Positions 1 to 6,019 are shown, counted from the stretch's first letter. The stretch: 10,116 nt of DNA from UBA1162 sp049513695 (GCA_049513695.1 JBEKVW010000075.1:1-10116), one strand, 5' to 3'. Program-made: numbers and translations. The notes: generated from the sequence alone by a model not told the origin.

Positions 1-82
1 TGCTGGCCGGGCCGATGGTGCAGACTATTTTCGTTTTACGCGCCGGCACGAATTCCGGGGCCGGTTTTTTACTTCTTGGCAT
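1..82 (-). CDS. pyk: Pyruvate kinase, N-terminal fragment (runs off the left edge)
   Basis: The first 27 codons of a gene read leftward from an ATG at 82-80. Residues 15-27, RKTKIVCTIGPAS, match the opening beta strand of pyruvate kinase, which converts phosphoenolpyruvate and ADP to pyruvate and ATP in the cytoplasm at the end of glycolysis. The start is supported by AAGGA seven bases upstream, and this site overlaps the TAA stop of the aldolase gene. Only 10 bases separate that stop from this ATG, so the two genes are almost certainly co-transcribed. About 14 lysine- and proline-containing residues precede the conserved strand, a little more than in typical pyruvate kinases. The active site, cation sites and C-terminal domain lie outside the window, so intactness cannot be judged. 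Confidence 0.8.
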   Translation of the reverse strand, partial: MPRSKKPAPEFVPARKTKIVCTIGPAS

Positions 83-92
83 TTTGGAATCC

Positions 93-1088
93 TTAATATT
101 TTCGATACCAGTCCTGATCGACGTCGACCAGATGCGAAGGCTGCAAGCCCAGCTTCTCATACCAGGGACGGGCGTATTTCTCCGTTATATGGGCCAGCTC
201 CTCCAGCCTTTTGCCCGCTACGGTCCTGAAATATTCCATCCTCTGATACCTGTCGGCGATCTGCATGGCCTCCTGCCAGATGGCCCTGCCTCCCAGGAAT
301 CCGGATGCGCCGGCCTTGCAGGCGATGGTCACTTCATCCTTGAAAGTCTCATAATCCACCCCCGCGCTGAGTATGACCCAGGGGGTCCGTGAGGCGGTGT
401 TGAGCTCCTGGCAATATTTAGCCAGGTCCGAGATATCCTTGTCATATTTCATATCCGCCGGGAATTCGGCCTTCAGTACGTCGATAGGCAGGGCGGTGAT
501 CTGCCTGGCAGTCTCGATAACCATCTCCGGCAGCTTGGCGGCAAACTCTTTGGAATCCATTTTTTCGCCTTCGACACGGTAGGTCTTGGGCTCGACCAGG
601 AAGGGGATATCATATTTAATGCACTCATCGGCGACCCTGGCGATGGTCTTGAGCTGTTTATCGGCCAGTTTCTTGATATCGGGACGGTAATAGACCAGCA
701 TCTTTACGGCCGAGGCCCCCATGCGCTTGATCTTCTCCACACCCCAGTCCTTGAGCAGTTCGGTCAGGCGCCCCATAGGGTCTTTCTCATAGCCGGTAGC
801 CTCGATGCTGACCAGCAGGCCGACCCTGCCACCCAGCACATTGCCCGCTATGCATTGGGCCGCACCGTATTCAGGATCGAGTAGCACTCCGCTGGCATGG
901 CGCCCAAAGGCTGCACACATATCCAGCTTCATATTGACCAGTTCCGTATAATCCGGAACGCCGTGCTGAGCTTCCTCAATCATGGATATGAGGCCGGCCC
1001 TGTGGTCCATAGCACACATGACGAAGATGCCCGGCCTCCTGGATATCTGCTGCAGTCCCCGTATCTTACCGATGGTCAAACTCTTCAT
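93..1088 (-). CDS. LacD-family class I aldolase (tagatose-1,6-bisphosphate aldolase-like)
   Basis: A cytoplasmic TIM-barrel aldolase of 331 residues, close to the usual LacD length of about 325. LacD cleaves tagatose 1,6-bisphosphate to glycerone phosphate and glyceraldehyde 3-phosphate through a lysine Schiff base. Visible motifs are AMDHR (26-30), where LacD has FDQR; AVKMLVYY with K129; EP at 166-167; DVLKAEFP (203-210), with K206 as the expected Schiff-base lysine; SAG (241-243); and the phosphate-binding SGFLGGRAIWQ (262-272). The ATG is preceded by a strong GGGGGAGG site. Pyruvate kinase follows 10 bases downstream, which favours a role in glycolysis or gluconeogenesis over lactose use, since no other lac gene is visible. 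Relatives include sulfofructose-phosphate aldolase (YihT), so the substrate is uncertain. The family is secure. Confidence 0.85.
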   Translation of the reverse strand: MKSLTIGKIRGLQQISRRPGIFVMCAMDHRAGLISMIEEAQHGVPDYTELVNMKLDMCAAFGRHASGVLLDPEYGAAQCIAGNVLGGRVGLLVSIEATGYEKDPMGRLTELLKDWGVEKIKRMGASAVKMLVYYRPDIKKLADKQLKTIARVADECIKYDIPFLVEPKTYRVEGEKMDSKEFAAKLPEMVIETARQITALPIDVLKAEFPADMKYDKDISDLAKYCQELNTASRTPWVILSAGVDYETFKDEVTIACKAGASGFLGGRAIWQEAMQIADRYQRMEYFRTVAGKRLEELAHITEKYARPWYEKLGLQPSHLVDVDQDWYRKY

Positions 1089-1120
1089 TATCCCTCCCCC
1101 GTATAGTCATAGCTCATACA

Positions 1121-1149
1121 AATATAACCGTTTATAGGTGCCCTGACAA
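1121..1149 (-). promoter_or_regulatory. Sigma70-type promoter for the aldolase-pyk operon
   Basis: On the minus strand, TTGTCA (1149-1144) and TATATT (1126-1121) are separated by exactly 17 bases. Each hexamer matches the consensus at five of six positions. The predicted transcription start is near 1114, giving a leader of about 25 bases that contains the ribosome site of the aldolase gene. No operator is obvious. Confidence 0.65.
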
Positions 1150-1183
1150 GTCTGCCCAATCACCTTTGGCGAAACTCGCTGAA

Positions 1184-1258
1184 TCCAGCACAGATCAGTA
1201 ATAGAGCGGGGGACTCATAAGCCCTTGGTCACTGGTTCAATCTCAGTCGCTGCCACCA
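1184..1258 (+). pseudogene. Degenerate tRNA-Met(CAT)-like sequence with CCA end
   Basis: These 75 bases align to a whole tRNA but are decayed in the 5' half. The anticodon loop CTCATAA (1214-1220, anticodon CAT at 1216-1218), the variable loop, a T arm with TTCAATC (1236-1242), the acceptor 3' strand CGCTGCC (1248-1254) and ACCA (1255-1258) are clear. The acceptor 5' strand (1184-1190) pairs at only four of seven positions. The D stem GATC/GAGC has one mismatch, and the D loop lacks the GG pair needed for tertiary contacts. It is therefore unlikely to be functional. Its 3' part is repeated at 2450-2495. I infer an old integration target, not a working tRNA gene. Confidence 0.65.
1213..1258 (+). 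repeat. Direct repeat, copy 1: tRNA-Met 3' half (att-like)
   Basis: This 46-base segment runs from the anticodon loop to the CCA end and matches 2450-2495 at 41 of 46 positions. The first 20 and last 15 bases are identical. Direct repeats starting in an anticodon loop and ending at the tRNA 3' end are the usual product of tyrosine-recombinase integration. An integrase-like fragment lies about 75 bases to the right, inside the repeats. Confidence 0.6.
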
Positions 1259-1332
1259 ACAGCTTCGGACGCCTCCGAAAAGTCGCTGGTTCTCCCAGAG
1301 GTATTGCAGCTTAAGGAGCTACTTCATATACT

Positions 1333-1518
1333 TTGGGTAGCAAATGGAGGCGATTGTTGGAGCTGAAGCAGAAGTCGAACCGCGAGCTTTTTGCCCTCTA
1401 TGAGGGTGAACTGGCCTTCCGCCATCATTCGGCCAAGGGACTGGAAGAGGCCAAGAGGGTACTATTGTTATATCTCCTGCTCTTAATGTATGATTGCGTT
1501 AAACAGGCAGGCGCTTGA
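1333..1518 (+). pseudogene. Probable tyrosine recombinase (integrase) N-terminal remnant
   Basis: A 61-codon frame with no good start: TTG at 1333 lies 14 bases after AAGGAG, which is too far. About residues 4-45, including NRELFALYEGELAFRHHSAK and then GLEEAKRVL, look like the helical core-binding (SAM-like) N-terminus of phage-type integrases. I recognise this by eye, not by a search. After AKRVLL the similarity ends in a leucine-rich tail that carries the apparent promoter of the next gene. The catalytic domain with its R...HxxR...Y residues is absent from the window. The position just inside a tRNA 3' end is where an integrase gene is normally found in an integrated element. It could instead be a chance open frame. 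Confidence 0.4.
1465..1494 (+). promoter_or_regulatory. Putative promoter for the 1539 membrane-protein gene
   Basis: TTGTTA (1465-1470) and TATGAT (1489-1494) are 18 bases apart, matching the consensus at four and five of six positions. Transcription would start near 1501 and give a leader of about 38 bases that includes GGGGAGAG before the ATG at 1539. The element overlaps the tail of the integrase-like frame, which supports that tail being non-coding. Confidence 0.4.
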
Positions 1519-1538
1519 ATTTTGCTGGGGAGAGAGTT

Positions 1539-2231
1539 ATGACTGATAATCAGATCTTAGCATGGGAAACATTCAAATTAGACCTTAGCCGTATGCCCTG
1601 GATCAATTTCCTGATTAGTATGTTTGCCCCCATGGTAATTATGCAGGTAGGGTCACTGATCGGCGCACAGGTAACCAGCATTTTCATAGCCCTGGCATGG
1701 ATTTTGATCGTGGCCATTGTCAGCTACCTGCCCAAACATGTTATCAACCCATTTGCGCTCATAACCTTTCTCATGATAGTGACGCGCTTCATCGGTGGTT
1801 TTCTGGAAAAACAGTTCCCCGCCCTCGTACTTACCGAGTCATTAGATAATACCGTAGTCGGCCTTATATTCATTGGTTCAATGCTATGGCCGAGGCCCTT
1901 TATAATGGCACTTCTGGATAAAGATCTAATAAAGCGCACCGAAGAAAAATTCGGCAAGAGTAAATTTTGGTACAAGGCATGGTTTGATATTAATATCGTC
2001 TGGGGGCTGTTTTATGTAATTCAGGGCATTATCGTGAGTTATGCCATTGTGCTTAATATGAAAACAGGGTACATTATCGATTTTATATTCAGTTGGCCTA
2101 CAACTCTCGTACTGCTCTTCTTCAGCGTATCCTACCCGCGGCGGTACTGGACCAAACATAGTGATGAGATGAATAAGGAAATAGAGGCGGCCGAGGAGTA
2201 TGAAAAACACCTGGCAGCCGCTAAATCCTGA
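1539..2231 (+). CDS. Six-helix membrane protein, VC0807-like
   Basis: A 230-residue protein with no clear catalytic motif. Hydrophobic segments at about 22-40, 44-63, 71-89, 104-124, 149-173 and 178-199 predict six membrane helices. A charged loop (125-148) follows helix 4 with RPFIMALLDKDL, and the cytoplasmic tail (200-230) is rich in lysine and glutamate. The layout and the VGLIFIGSMLWPRPF stretch resemble the VC0807/intracellular-septation-like family of unknown function; I am not certain of this. An in-frame TTG lies 24 bases upstream, but ATG at 1539 has GGGGAGAG at proper spacing and is preferred. The gene is intact, more AT-rich than the blocks on either side, and is the only whole gene between the two tRNA-derived repeats. 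It may be cargo of the former element. Confidence 0.7.
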   Translation: MTDNQILAWETFKLDLSRMPWINFLISMFAPMVIMQVGSLIGAQVTSIFIALAWILIVAIVSYLPKHVINPFALITFLMIVTRFIGGFLEKQFPALVLTESLDNTVVGLIFIGSMLWPRPFIMALLDKDLIKRTEEKFGKSKFWYKAWFDINIVWGLFYVIQGIIVSYAIVLNMKTGYIIDFIFSWPTTLVLLFFSVSYPRRYWTKHSDEMNKEIEAAEEYEKHLAAAKS

Positions 2232-2350
2232 CCTCGATTTGTACATAAACACACGGATCATATAATCCGACAACGCATCGTGACATTCCGATTCTACTTT
2301 TAAGCTTGCCTTAACCATCTTGCACAAACTGGATTACATAAACAACTTCA

Positions 2351-2380
2351 TAATGTCTTGACCGTAATGCCTTGGCCTTA
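2351..2380 (+). repeat. 30-base imperfect repeat, copy A
   Basis: This segment matches 3463-3492 at 23 of 30 positions, with a shared core of GTCTTGACC. In both places it sits shortly after the end of a short AT-rich gene and just ahead of a promoter. Copy B carries a perfect six-base inverted repeat that is mostly lost here. It could be a shared upstream control element or the debris of a local duplication. Confidence 0.35.
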
Positions 2381-2437
2381 TATCGTCGCAGTATCGTTGG
2401 AAGGAGATGTAAAATGAAATCTGCAACGATAATATAA
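2358..2437 (+). pseudogene. Promoter, ribosome site and first seven codons of a lost gene
   Basis: TTGACC (2358-2363) and TATCGT (2381-2386) are spaced by 17 bases. They are followed by a perfect AAGGAG (2401-2406), seven spacer bases and ATG at 2414. The frame then reads only MKSATII before TAA at 2435-2437, and the tRNA-Met 3' half begins 13 bases later. Expression signals of this quality leading into seven codons suggest a gene whose body was removed when the tRNA-bounded junction formed. A leader peptide is the alternative. TATCGTTG (2392-2399) and CAACGATA (2424-2431) form a perfect eight-base inverted repeat that would place the ribosome site and start codon in a 24-base loop. Confidence 0.3.
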
Positions 2438-2449
2438 TCTGAGACTGGC

Positions 2450-2495
2450 ACTCATAAGCCCTTGGTCACCAGTTCAAATCCAGTCGCTGCCACCA
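2450..2495 (+). repeat. Direct repeat, copy 2: tRNA-Met 3' half (att-like)
   Basis: From the anticodon loop (CAT at 2453-2455) to CCA this matches copy 1 at 41 of 46 positions. Here TTCAAATCCAGT of the T loop and T stem is canonical, but the opposite strand reads ACCAG and breaks two pairs. No 5' half of a tRNA precedes it; that place is taken by the truncated seven-codon frame. It cannot be a working tRNA and fits the far attachment-site copy of an integrated element. Confidence 0.6.
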
Positions 2496-2509
2496 TTTCT
2501 CCACTAAAT

Positions 2510-2543
2510 CGTCATTGCGAAGCACGAAGTGCTGTGGCAATCC
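2510..2543 (+). repeat. REP-like palindrome, left half
   Basis: It begins CGTCATTGCGA, contains a small hairpin AGCAC-gaa-GTGCT (2521-2533) and ends GTGGCAATCC. It aligns along its length with the left arm of the element at 7610-7718, but no matching right arm follows, so it is a solo or truncated copy. Repeats of this type are scattered in intergenic regions of many bacterial genomes and are thought to be moved by REP-associated transposases; none is visible here. Confidence 0.55.
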
Positions 2544-2651
2544 TTCAATCGAAGAAACCATCATCCGAACAAGGGATTTTGAATTTCTAAAGTTATTTAG
2601 AGCTTCCTACAAAGTAATTGATTTTCTTCGGGAAAATGAATTTTGCCTAAG

Positions 2652-2678
2652 TAGACAGCACAGTGCATAAAATATAAT
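2652..2678 (+). promoter_or_regulatory. Promoter of a probably leaderless transcript
   Basis: TAGACA (2652-2657) and a perfect TATAAT (2673-2678) are separated by 15 bases. The ATG of the next gene at 2687 is only eight bases after the -10 box, so transcription would begin at or next to the start codon. No ribosome-binding site lies before that ATG, which fits a leaderless message. Confidence 0.5.
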
Positions 2679-2686
2679 ATGAATAC

Positions 2687-3457
2687 ATGAACGATCAACG
2701 AATATGGGTTATTTTAGCGCTGCTTCTACTAATCAGTTTATCGTGTTCCTACGTACCATCATCAAACGCAACAGAATCCGAGAACGTTTCCAGTACTTCG
2801 TCAACTGTAGAACATTCAACCATACCAGTTCTTATACCTGCTGCAATCCCTCAGACTGATGAAGAGGCAGTGTATGCGGCTTTATTTGAAAAAGAACGCG
2901 TAATAGAACTGGATCCGAAATACTATGGCCAATACCTGATTGATAGATAAGCTGCTTACGCCAGGCAGAATTTCCATGATATTTCAGAAGAAACAATTAG
3001 CAACTATTTATTGTGCAATGAAGACCTGATTGCTCTGCCAGTGGGGATGAAGATTGGTGTTTCGTACGTAATGTTAACAGATGATGATTATAAGCAAATA
3101 ATAGAAAATGCGAAGCCAAGATTCATTAGTGATGCTGAAGAGGATGATTTAAAAAGAAAAGCCGGGGCAGGATCGATATCCGAGGAAGAATATACTAAAT
3201 TATACGAAAAGTTGAATCCATTTTGGATATCATTGCGAGAAGCATACCCCGGACTTAGCAGCTGTAATCAGGTATCTCGTGTTGGGTTTAATATTGTTCA
3301 TACACAAGCGCTTGTGGACCAAGTATGTCGGAGGAGCGATGGTTCTAGTTGGAGCGGGCTTGTATTCCTTAAGAAAGTGGATGGGCGTTGGATCATAGAT
3401 ATAACTAGCATGTTTACAGTGTATTATCCCGGAGACTTTTTAGAGTCTGATAAATAG
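2687..3457 (+). pseudogene. Secreted protein or lipoprotein gene broken by an in-frame TAA
   Basis: One frame of 256 codons runs through 2687-3457 except for TAA at codon 88 (2948-2950). Both halves read on in the same frame with similar base use, so a single base substitution (for example from AAA, GAA or CAA) is the simplest cause. Residues 1-19 form a signal sequence ending in LISLSC, with C20 as a possible lipidation site, although the -3 and -2 residues do not match the lipobox. A serine- and threonine-rich linker (about 21-48) follows. The C-terminal part has DDLKRK and EEEYTKLYEKL helices and a closing GLVFLKKVDGRWII strand, as in NTF2-like folds; I do not recognise the family. The first 87 residues alone would give a short exported peptide, and no ribosome site supports a restart at 3011. 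Confidence 0.6.
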
Positions 3458-3462
3458 CTTCT

Positions 3463-3492
3463 TAACGTCTTGACCATAGTCCCATGGTCTTT
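3463..3492 (+). repeat. 30-base imperfect repeat, copy B, with inverted repeat
   Basis: This matches 2351-2380 at 23 of 30 positions. Inside it GACCAT (3472-3477) and ATGGTC (3484-3489) form a perfect six-base inverted repeat with a six-base loop, and outer CGT/ACG (3466-3468, 3493-3495) could pair across a 3x3 internal loop. It ends just upstream of the extended -10 promoter at 3514, so it could be an operator. It lacks a T run and is a poor terminator. Confidence 0.35.
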
Positions 3493-3513
3493 ACGACCTC
3501 GTATCAACACATT

Positions 3514-3522
3514 TGGTATAAT
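3514..3522 (+). promoter_or_regulatory. Extended -10 promoter of the 3549-7572 operon
   Basis: TGGTATAAT is a perfect -10 hexamer (3517-3522) with the TGn extension. No good -35 hexamer is present at the usual distance, as expected for extended -10 promoters. Transcription would start near 3529, and the short leader carries AAAGGGAGG five bases before the TTG start at 3549. Confidence 0.55.
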
Positions 3523-3548
3523 TGCCTCAAAACTAAAGGGAGGCCCTC

Positions 3549-4817
3549 TTGTCAGACAAAGCGGACATGTTCCCGCACGATAATTCACTCGAGAAACTGC
3601 CTTTTCAGGAAAGGGAGAAGAAGCTCAATGAGAAGCTGAGACAGCTTATTGAATACGCTTTTGAAAAGGCCCCCGGCTTCGTGGCTCGAATGAAAGCCGC
3701 GGGCATCGGGCCGGCCGACATCAAGTCCGTGGCCGACCTTCCCAAAATACCTGTTCTGCGCAAAGACGACCTGATTCAGTTGCAGAAGGAAAATCCGCCC
3801 TTCGGAGGCTATCTGGCCGTGCCTCTGGGCGAGGTCGAGCGTATCTACCAGTCCCCCGGCCCGCTATTCGACCCGCAGAGGAAGATCAGGACCAATCAGG
3901 ATACCGCCGGAACCGGCAAGGGGCAGATCGTCATGAACACCTGGTCGTACCACATCACGCCTGCAGGCATGATCATGGACCGAGTGCTGAGGGGTATGGG
4001 CTTCACCGTCTTCCCGGCCGGCACAGGCAATACCGACCTGCAGGTGCAGATCATGCATGACCTGAAGGTAAGCGGGTTCGTGGGAACGCCATCGTTCCTG
4101 GCGGCCATCATCAGGAAGGCAGAGGAGATGGGCTACGATTTCAAGAGGGACTTCAACCTGAAATTCGCCATGGTCTTCGGTGAGATGGGCGGCGATGTTC
4201 TGCGCAAAATGTTCACTGAGAAATACGGCATAGCCTGCCCGGGAGGAGACACCTACGTTACCGCCGATATCGGGGTTATCGCCACCTCCTGCAGCCAAAA
4301 CGCCGGCATGCACGTCAGCACGGACCTTATAGTCGAGATCGTAGACCCGGCCACTGGCAAGGCCATGCCCGACGGGGAGGTGGGCGAGATAGTCGTCACT
4401 CCCTTCGATGAGGTCTATCCGCTCATCCGCTTCGGAACGGGCGACCTCTCATCACTGGTTATGGAGCCGTGCCAGTGCGGCCGTACGACCCCCCGCCTGC
4501 CCAAGATCATGGGCAGGAGCGGCGATGCCGTCAGGGTGCGCGCCATGTTCGTCCACCCGCGTCAGACCGACGAGGTCATGGCAAAATATCCTGAGATAGC
4601 CGCCTACCAGCTAATCGTGACGCGCAGGGAAAACCGCGACGAGATGCTGCTGCAGGTCGAGCTTTCGAATGAACCCAAGGATAAAGAGGCCTGGCTGGAA
4701 TCGCTTAAGAAGGACTTTCAGGGCATCTGCAAGGTCAGGTTCGATAATATCGAGTATTTGATAGCTGGCACCATAGCCAAAGACGCCAGAAAGATAGTCG
4801 ATAAACGTGTCTATTAA
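3549..4817 (+). CDS. Phenylacetate-CoA ligase-like ANL-family protein without the canonical P-loop
   Basis: A 422-residue protein of the size and architecture of PaaK, which activates aryl acids to acyl-adenylates and then CoA thioesters. Family features are the N-terminal helical region (about 15-75), FPAGTGNTDLQ (155-165), GTPSFLAAII (179-188), IRFGTGDLSS (293-302) as the ribose-binding Asp motif, a CQCGR turn (308-312), GRSGD (322-326), and a C-terminal AKDARKIVDKR with K411 as candidate catalytic lysine. The usual SSGTTGK phosphate loop is missing: residues 101-105 read QSPGP. I recall related sequences with SPGP at this place, so it may be a distinct subfamily. The TTG start is chosen because GGGAGG lies five bases upstream; the ATG at 3567 has no such site. 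First gene of a four-gene operon. Its substrate cannot be read from the sequence. Confidence 0.75.
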   Translation: MSDKADMFPHDNSLEKLPFQEREKKLNEKLRQLIEYAFEKAPGFVARMKAAGIGPADIKSVADLPKIPVLRKDDLIQLQKENPPFGGYLAVPLGEVERIYQSPGPLFDPQRKIRTNQDTAGTGKGQIVMNTWSYHITPAGMIMDRVLRGMGFTVFPAGTGNTDLQVQIMHDLKVSGFVGTPSFLAAIIRKAEEMGYDFKRDFNLKFAMVFGEMGGDVLRKMFTEKYGIACPGGDTYVTADIGVIATSCSQNAGMHVSTDLIVEIVDPATGKAMPDGEVGEIVVTPFDEVYPLIRFGTGDLSSLVMEPCQCGRTTPRLPKIMGRSGDAVRVRAMFVHPRQTDEVMAKYPEIAAYQLIVTRRENRDEMLLQVELSNEPKDKEAWLESLKKDFQGICKVRFDNIEYLIAGTIAKDARKIVDKRVY

Positions 4818-4825
4818 GGATCAAC

Positions 4826-5494
4826 ATGAATTACTCATATAGGTTTGTGGCGGTAGCCGCGCTATTTGTAACCTGCCTGCTGGCAGCCAATATCCTGATC
4901 GTCAAGCAGATATACGTCCTAGGACTGACCCTGCCGGCGGCCATCATAATTTTCCCGCTGAGCTATGTTTTCGGTGACGTCCTGACCGAGGTCTACGGCT
5001 ATGCACAGGCCAGGCGGGTAATATGGCTGGGTTTTTTTTGCAACTTGATGCTGGTTATCGCTATATGGCTGGTCGGCATCCTGCCGGCGGCGCCTGTCTT
5101 CGATGCGCAGGCCGCCTACGACCGCATACTGGGCAGTGCCCCGCGCTTTCTCATCGCCTCTTTCCTAGCTTATCTGGCAGGCGAGTTCCTCAATTCATTC
5201 GTGCTGGCCAAAATGAAAATTCTCACCAAAGGCAAATGGCTGTGGACCCGGACTATCGGCTCGACCGTAGCGGGGCAGGGCCTGGATACCGTCATCGTCC
5301 TTTCCATAGGCTTTTACGGCACCCTTCCAAACGAGATTATCCTGACAATGATGTTCTGGCACTGGATCTTCAAGTCAGCCTACGAGGTTATCGCCACGCC
5401 ATTCACCTATTGGCTGGTAGCCCACCTTAAGAGGACTGAGAAAATGGACAAATACGACTACGGCACCAACTTCAATCCCTTGCGGGCGGACTGA
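4826..5494 (+). CDS. yhhQ: Queuosine precursor transporter (YhhQ/DUF165 family)
   Basis: A 222-residue inner-membrane protein with about six hydrophobic segments. YhhQ proteins import preQ0, preQ1 or queuine for the queuosine modification of tRNA wobble positions. Diagnostic features are FPLSYVFGDVLTEVYG (about 43-58) followed by ARR, a GEFLNSFVLAKMK helix in the middle, the RTIGSTVAGQGLDT stretch, and a tail ending in DKYDYGTNFNPL. The start lies 8 bases after the preceding stop, and the AAGGA ribosome site overlaps that TAA, so translation is probably coupled. No other queuosine gene is in the window, which would suit an organism that salvages the base, but the rest of the genome would have to be seen. 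Confidence 0.85.
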   Translation: MNYSYRFVAVAALFVTCLLAANILIVKQIYVLGLTLPAAIIIFPLSYVFGDVLTEVYGYAQARRVIWLGFFCNLMLVIAIWLVGILPAAPVFDAQAAYDRILGSAPRFLIASFLAYLAGEFLNSFVLAKMKILTKGKWLWTRTIGSTVAGQGLDTVIVLSIGFYGTLPNEIILTMMFWHWIFKSAYEVIATPFTYWLVAHLKRTEKMDKYDYGTNFNPLRAD

Positions 5495-5518
5495 GCAGGG
5501 CATAGAATTTAGGGGAGC

Positions 5519-6019
5519 GTGGAACCGAAGTTTATCACCGATGTGAACGTCGGCAAGCTTGGCAAATGGCTGCGGCTGATGGGATATGACACCTTGTTCT
5601 TTGACGAACATGACGACGGACTGATGGTCAAGGCTGCCATAGCGCAGGGACGCATCGTCCTCACTAAGGATTCTGAGTTTATGAAACGCCGGGCTATCTC
5701 CACGGGCAAGGTTAAAGCCGTCCTGATCAGCAGCGACCGTCCGGAACAGCAATTGTCGACCATAATCAGCACGCTCAAGCTCACGGATGAATACAGGCCT
5801 TTCACCCGCTGTCTGGAATGCAATGCGGAGCTGGTCAGCCGGGATAGAAGGGATGTTAAGGGATCGGTGCCGGCGAGGGTCTACGAGAAACACGATCAAT
5901 ATATGCAATGTCCTTCCTGCGGGCGCATTTACTGGAGGGGGACGCACTGGCAAGCCATGTCCGGGAAGCTGAGCCGGTTGGCATCGCTACAGCAGGAAAA
6001 GAAAGGAGAAGACCTATGA
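5519..6019 (+). CDS. Mut7-C family PIN-like RNase domain with zinc ribbon
   Basis: A 166-residue protein matching the Mut7-C (DUF5615-related PIN-like) family, named after the C-terminal part of animal Mut-7 exonuclease and predicted to act on RNA. The N-terminal PIN-like half has FITDVNVGKLGKWLRLMGYD (5-24) with acidic D8, and IVLTKDSEF (46-54) with D51 and E53 as likely metal ligands. The C-terminal zinc ribbon has CxxC pairs at 98/101 and 131/134, followed by GTHW (141-144). The start is GTG at 5519; a TAG just upstream excludes a longer form, but the AGGGGAG site is only one base away, so initiation may be weak. The stop overlaps the next gene as ATGA. Cellular target unknown. Confidence 0.8.
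   Translation: MEPKFITDVNVGKLGKWLRLMGYDTLFFDEHDDGLMVKAAIAQGRIVLTKDSEFMKRRAISTGKVKAVLISSDRPEQQLSTIISTLKLTDEYRPFTRCLECNAELVSRDRRDVKGSVPARVYEKHDQYMQCPSCGRIYWRGTHWQAMSGKLSRLASLQQEKKGEDL

Larger units (their letters stand above)
2232..2686. other. 455-base non-coding stretch with element debris
   Basis: No convincing gene lies here on either strand; the longer open frames are shadows of the membrane-protein gene. From left to right it holds about 120 bases with nothing recognisable, a promoter with a ribosome site and a seven-codon start (2358-2437), the second tRNA-Met 3' half (2450-2495), half a REP-like palindrome (2510-2543), an AT-rich stretch, and the promoter of the broken lipoprotein gene (2652-2678). 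Confidence 0.6.

Noticed and set aside
43..70. Terminator-like CCGGC...GCCGG hairpin followed by six T on the plus strand
   Set aside because: It lies inside the pyruvate kinase coding start on the minus strand (Lys-Lys-Pro codons make the T run), with no plus-strand gene leading into it.
2261..2266. A perfect TATAAT as a further promoter
   Set aside because: It has a poor -35 (TTGTAC) and no gene for about 150 bases; a chance match in AT-rich sequence is likely.
2450..2495. A functional tRNA-Met gene
   Set aside because: Only the 3' half is present; the sequence before the anticodon loop does not form acceptor, D or anticodon stems, and the T stem has two broken pairs.
2948..2950. Programmed read-through or recoding of TAA
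   Set aside because: TAA is not used for selenocysteine or pyrrolysine, other genes here use TAA as a normal stop, and no downstream stem-loop signal is apparent.
5375..5953. A long minus-strand frame across the yhhQ/Mut7-C junction
   Set aside because: It is antisense to two well-supported genes, has no recognisable motifs and no start signals.
5908..6015. A 36-residue N-terminal extension of the Nnr protein
   Set aside because: It lies inside the Mut7-C gene in another frame, is not like YjeF_N proteins, and the internal ATG at 6016 has AAGGAG and the family's normal N-terminus.
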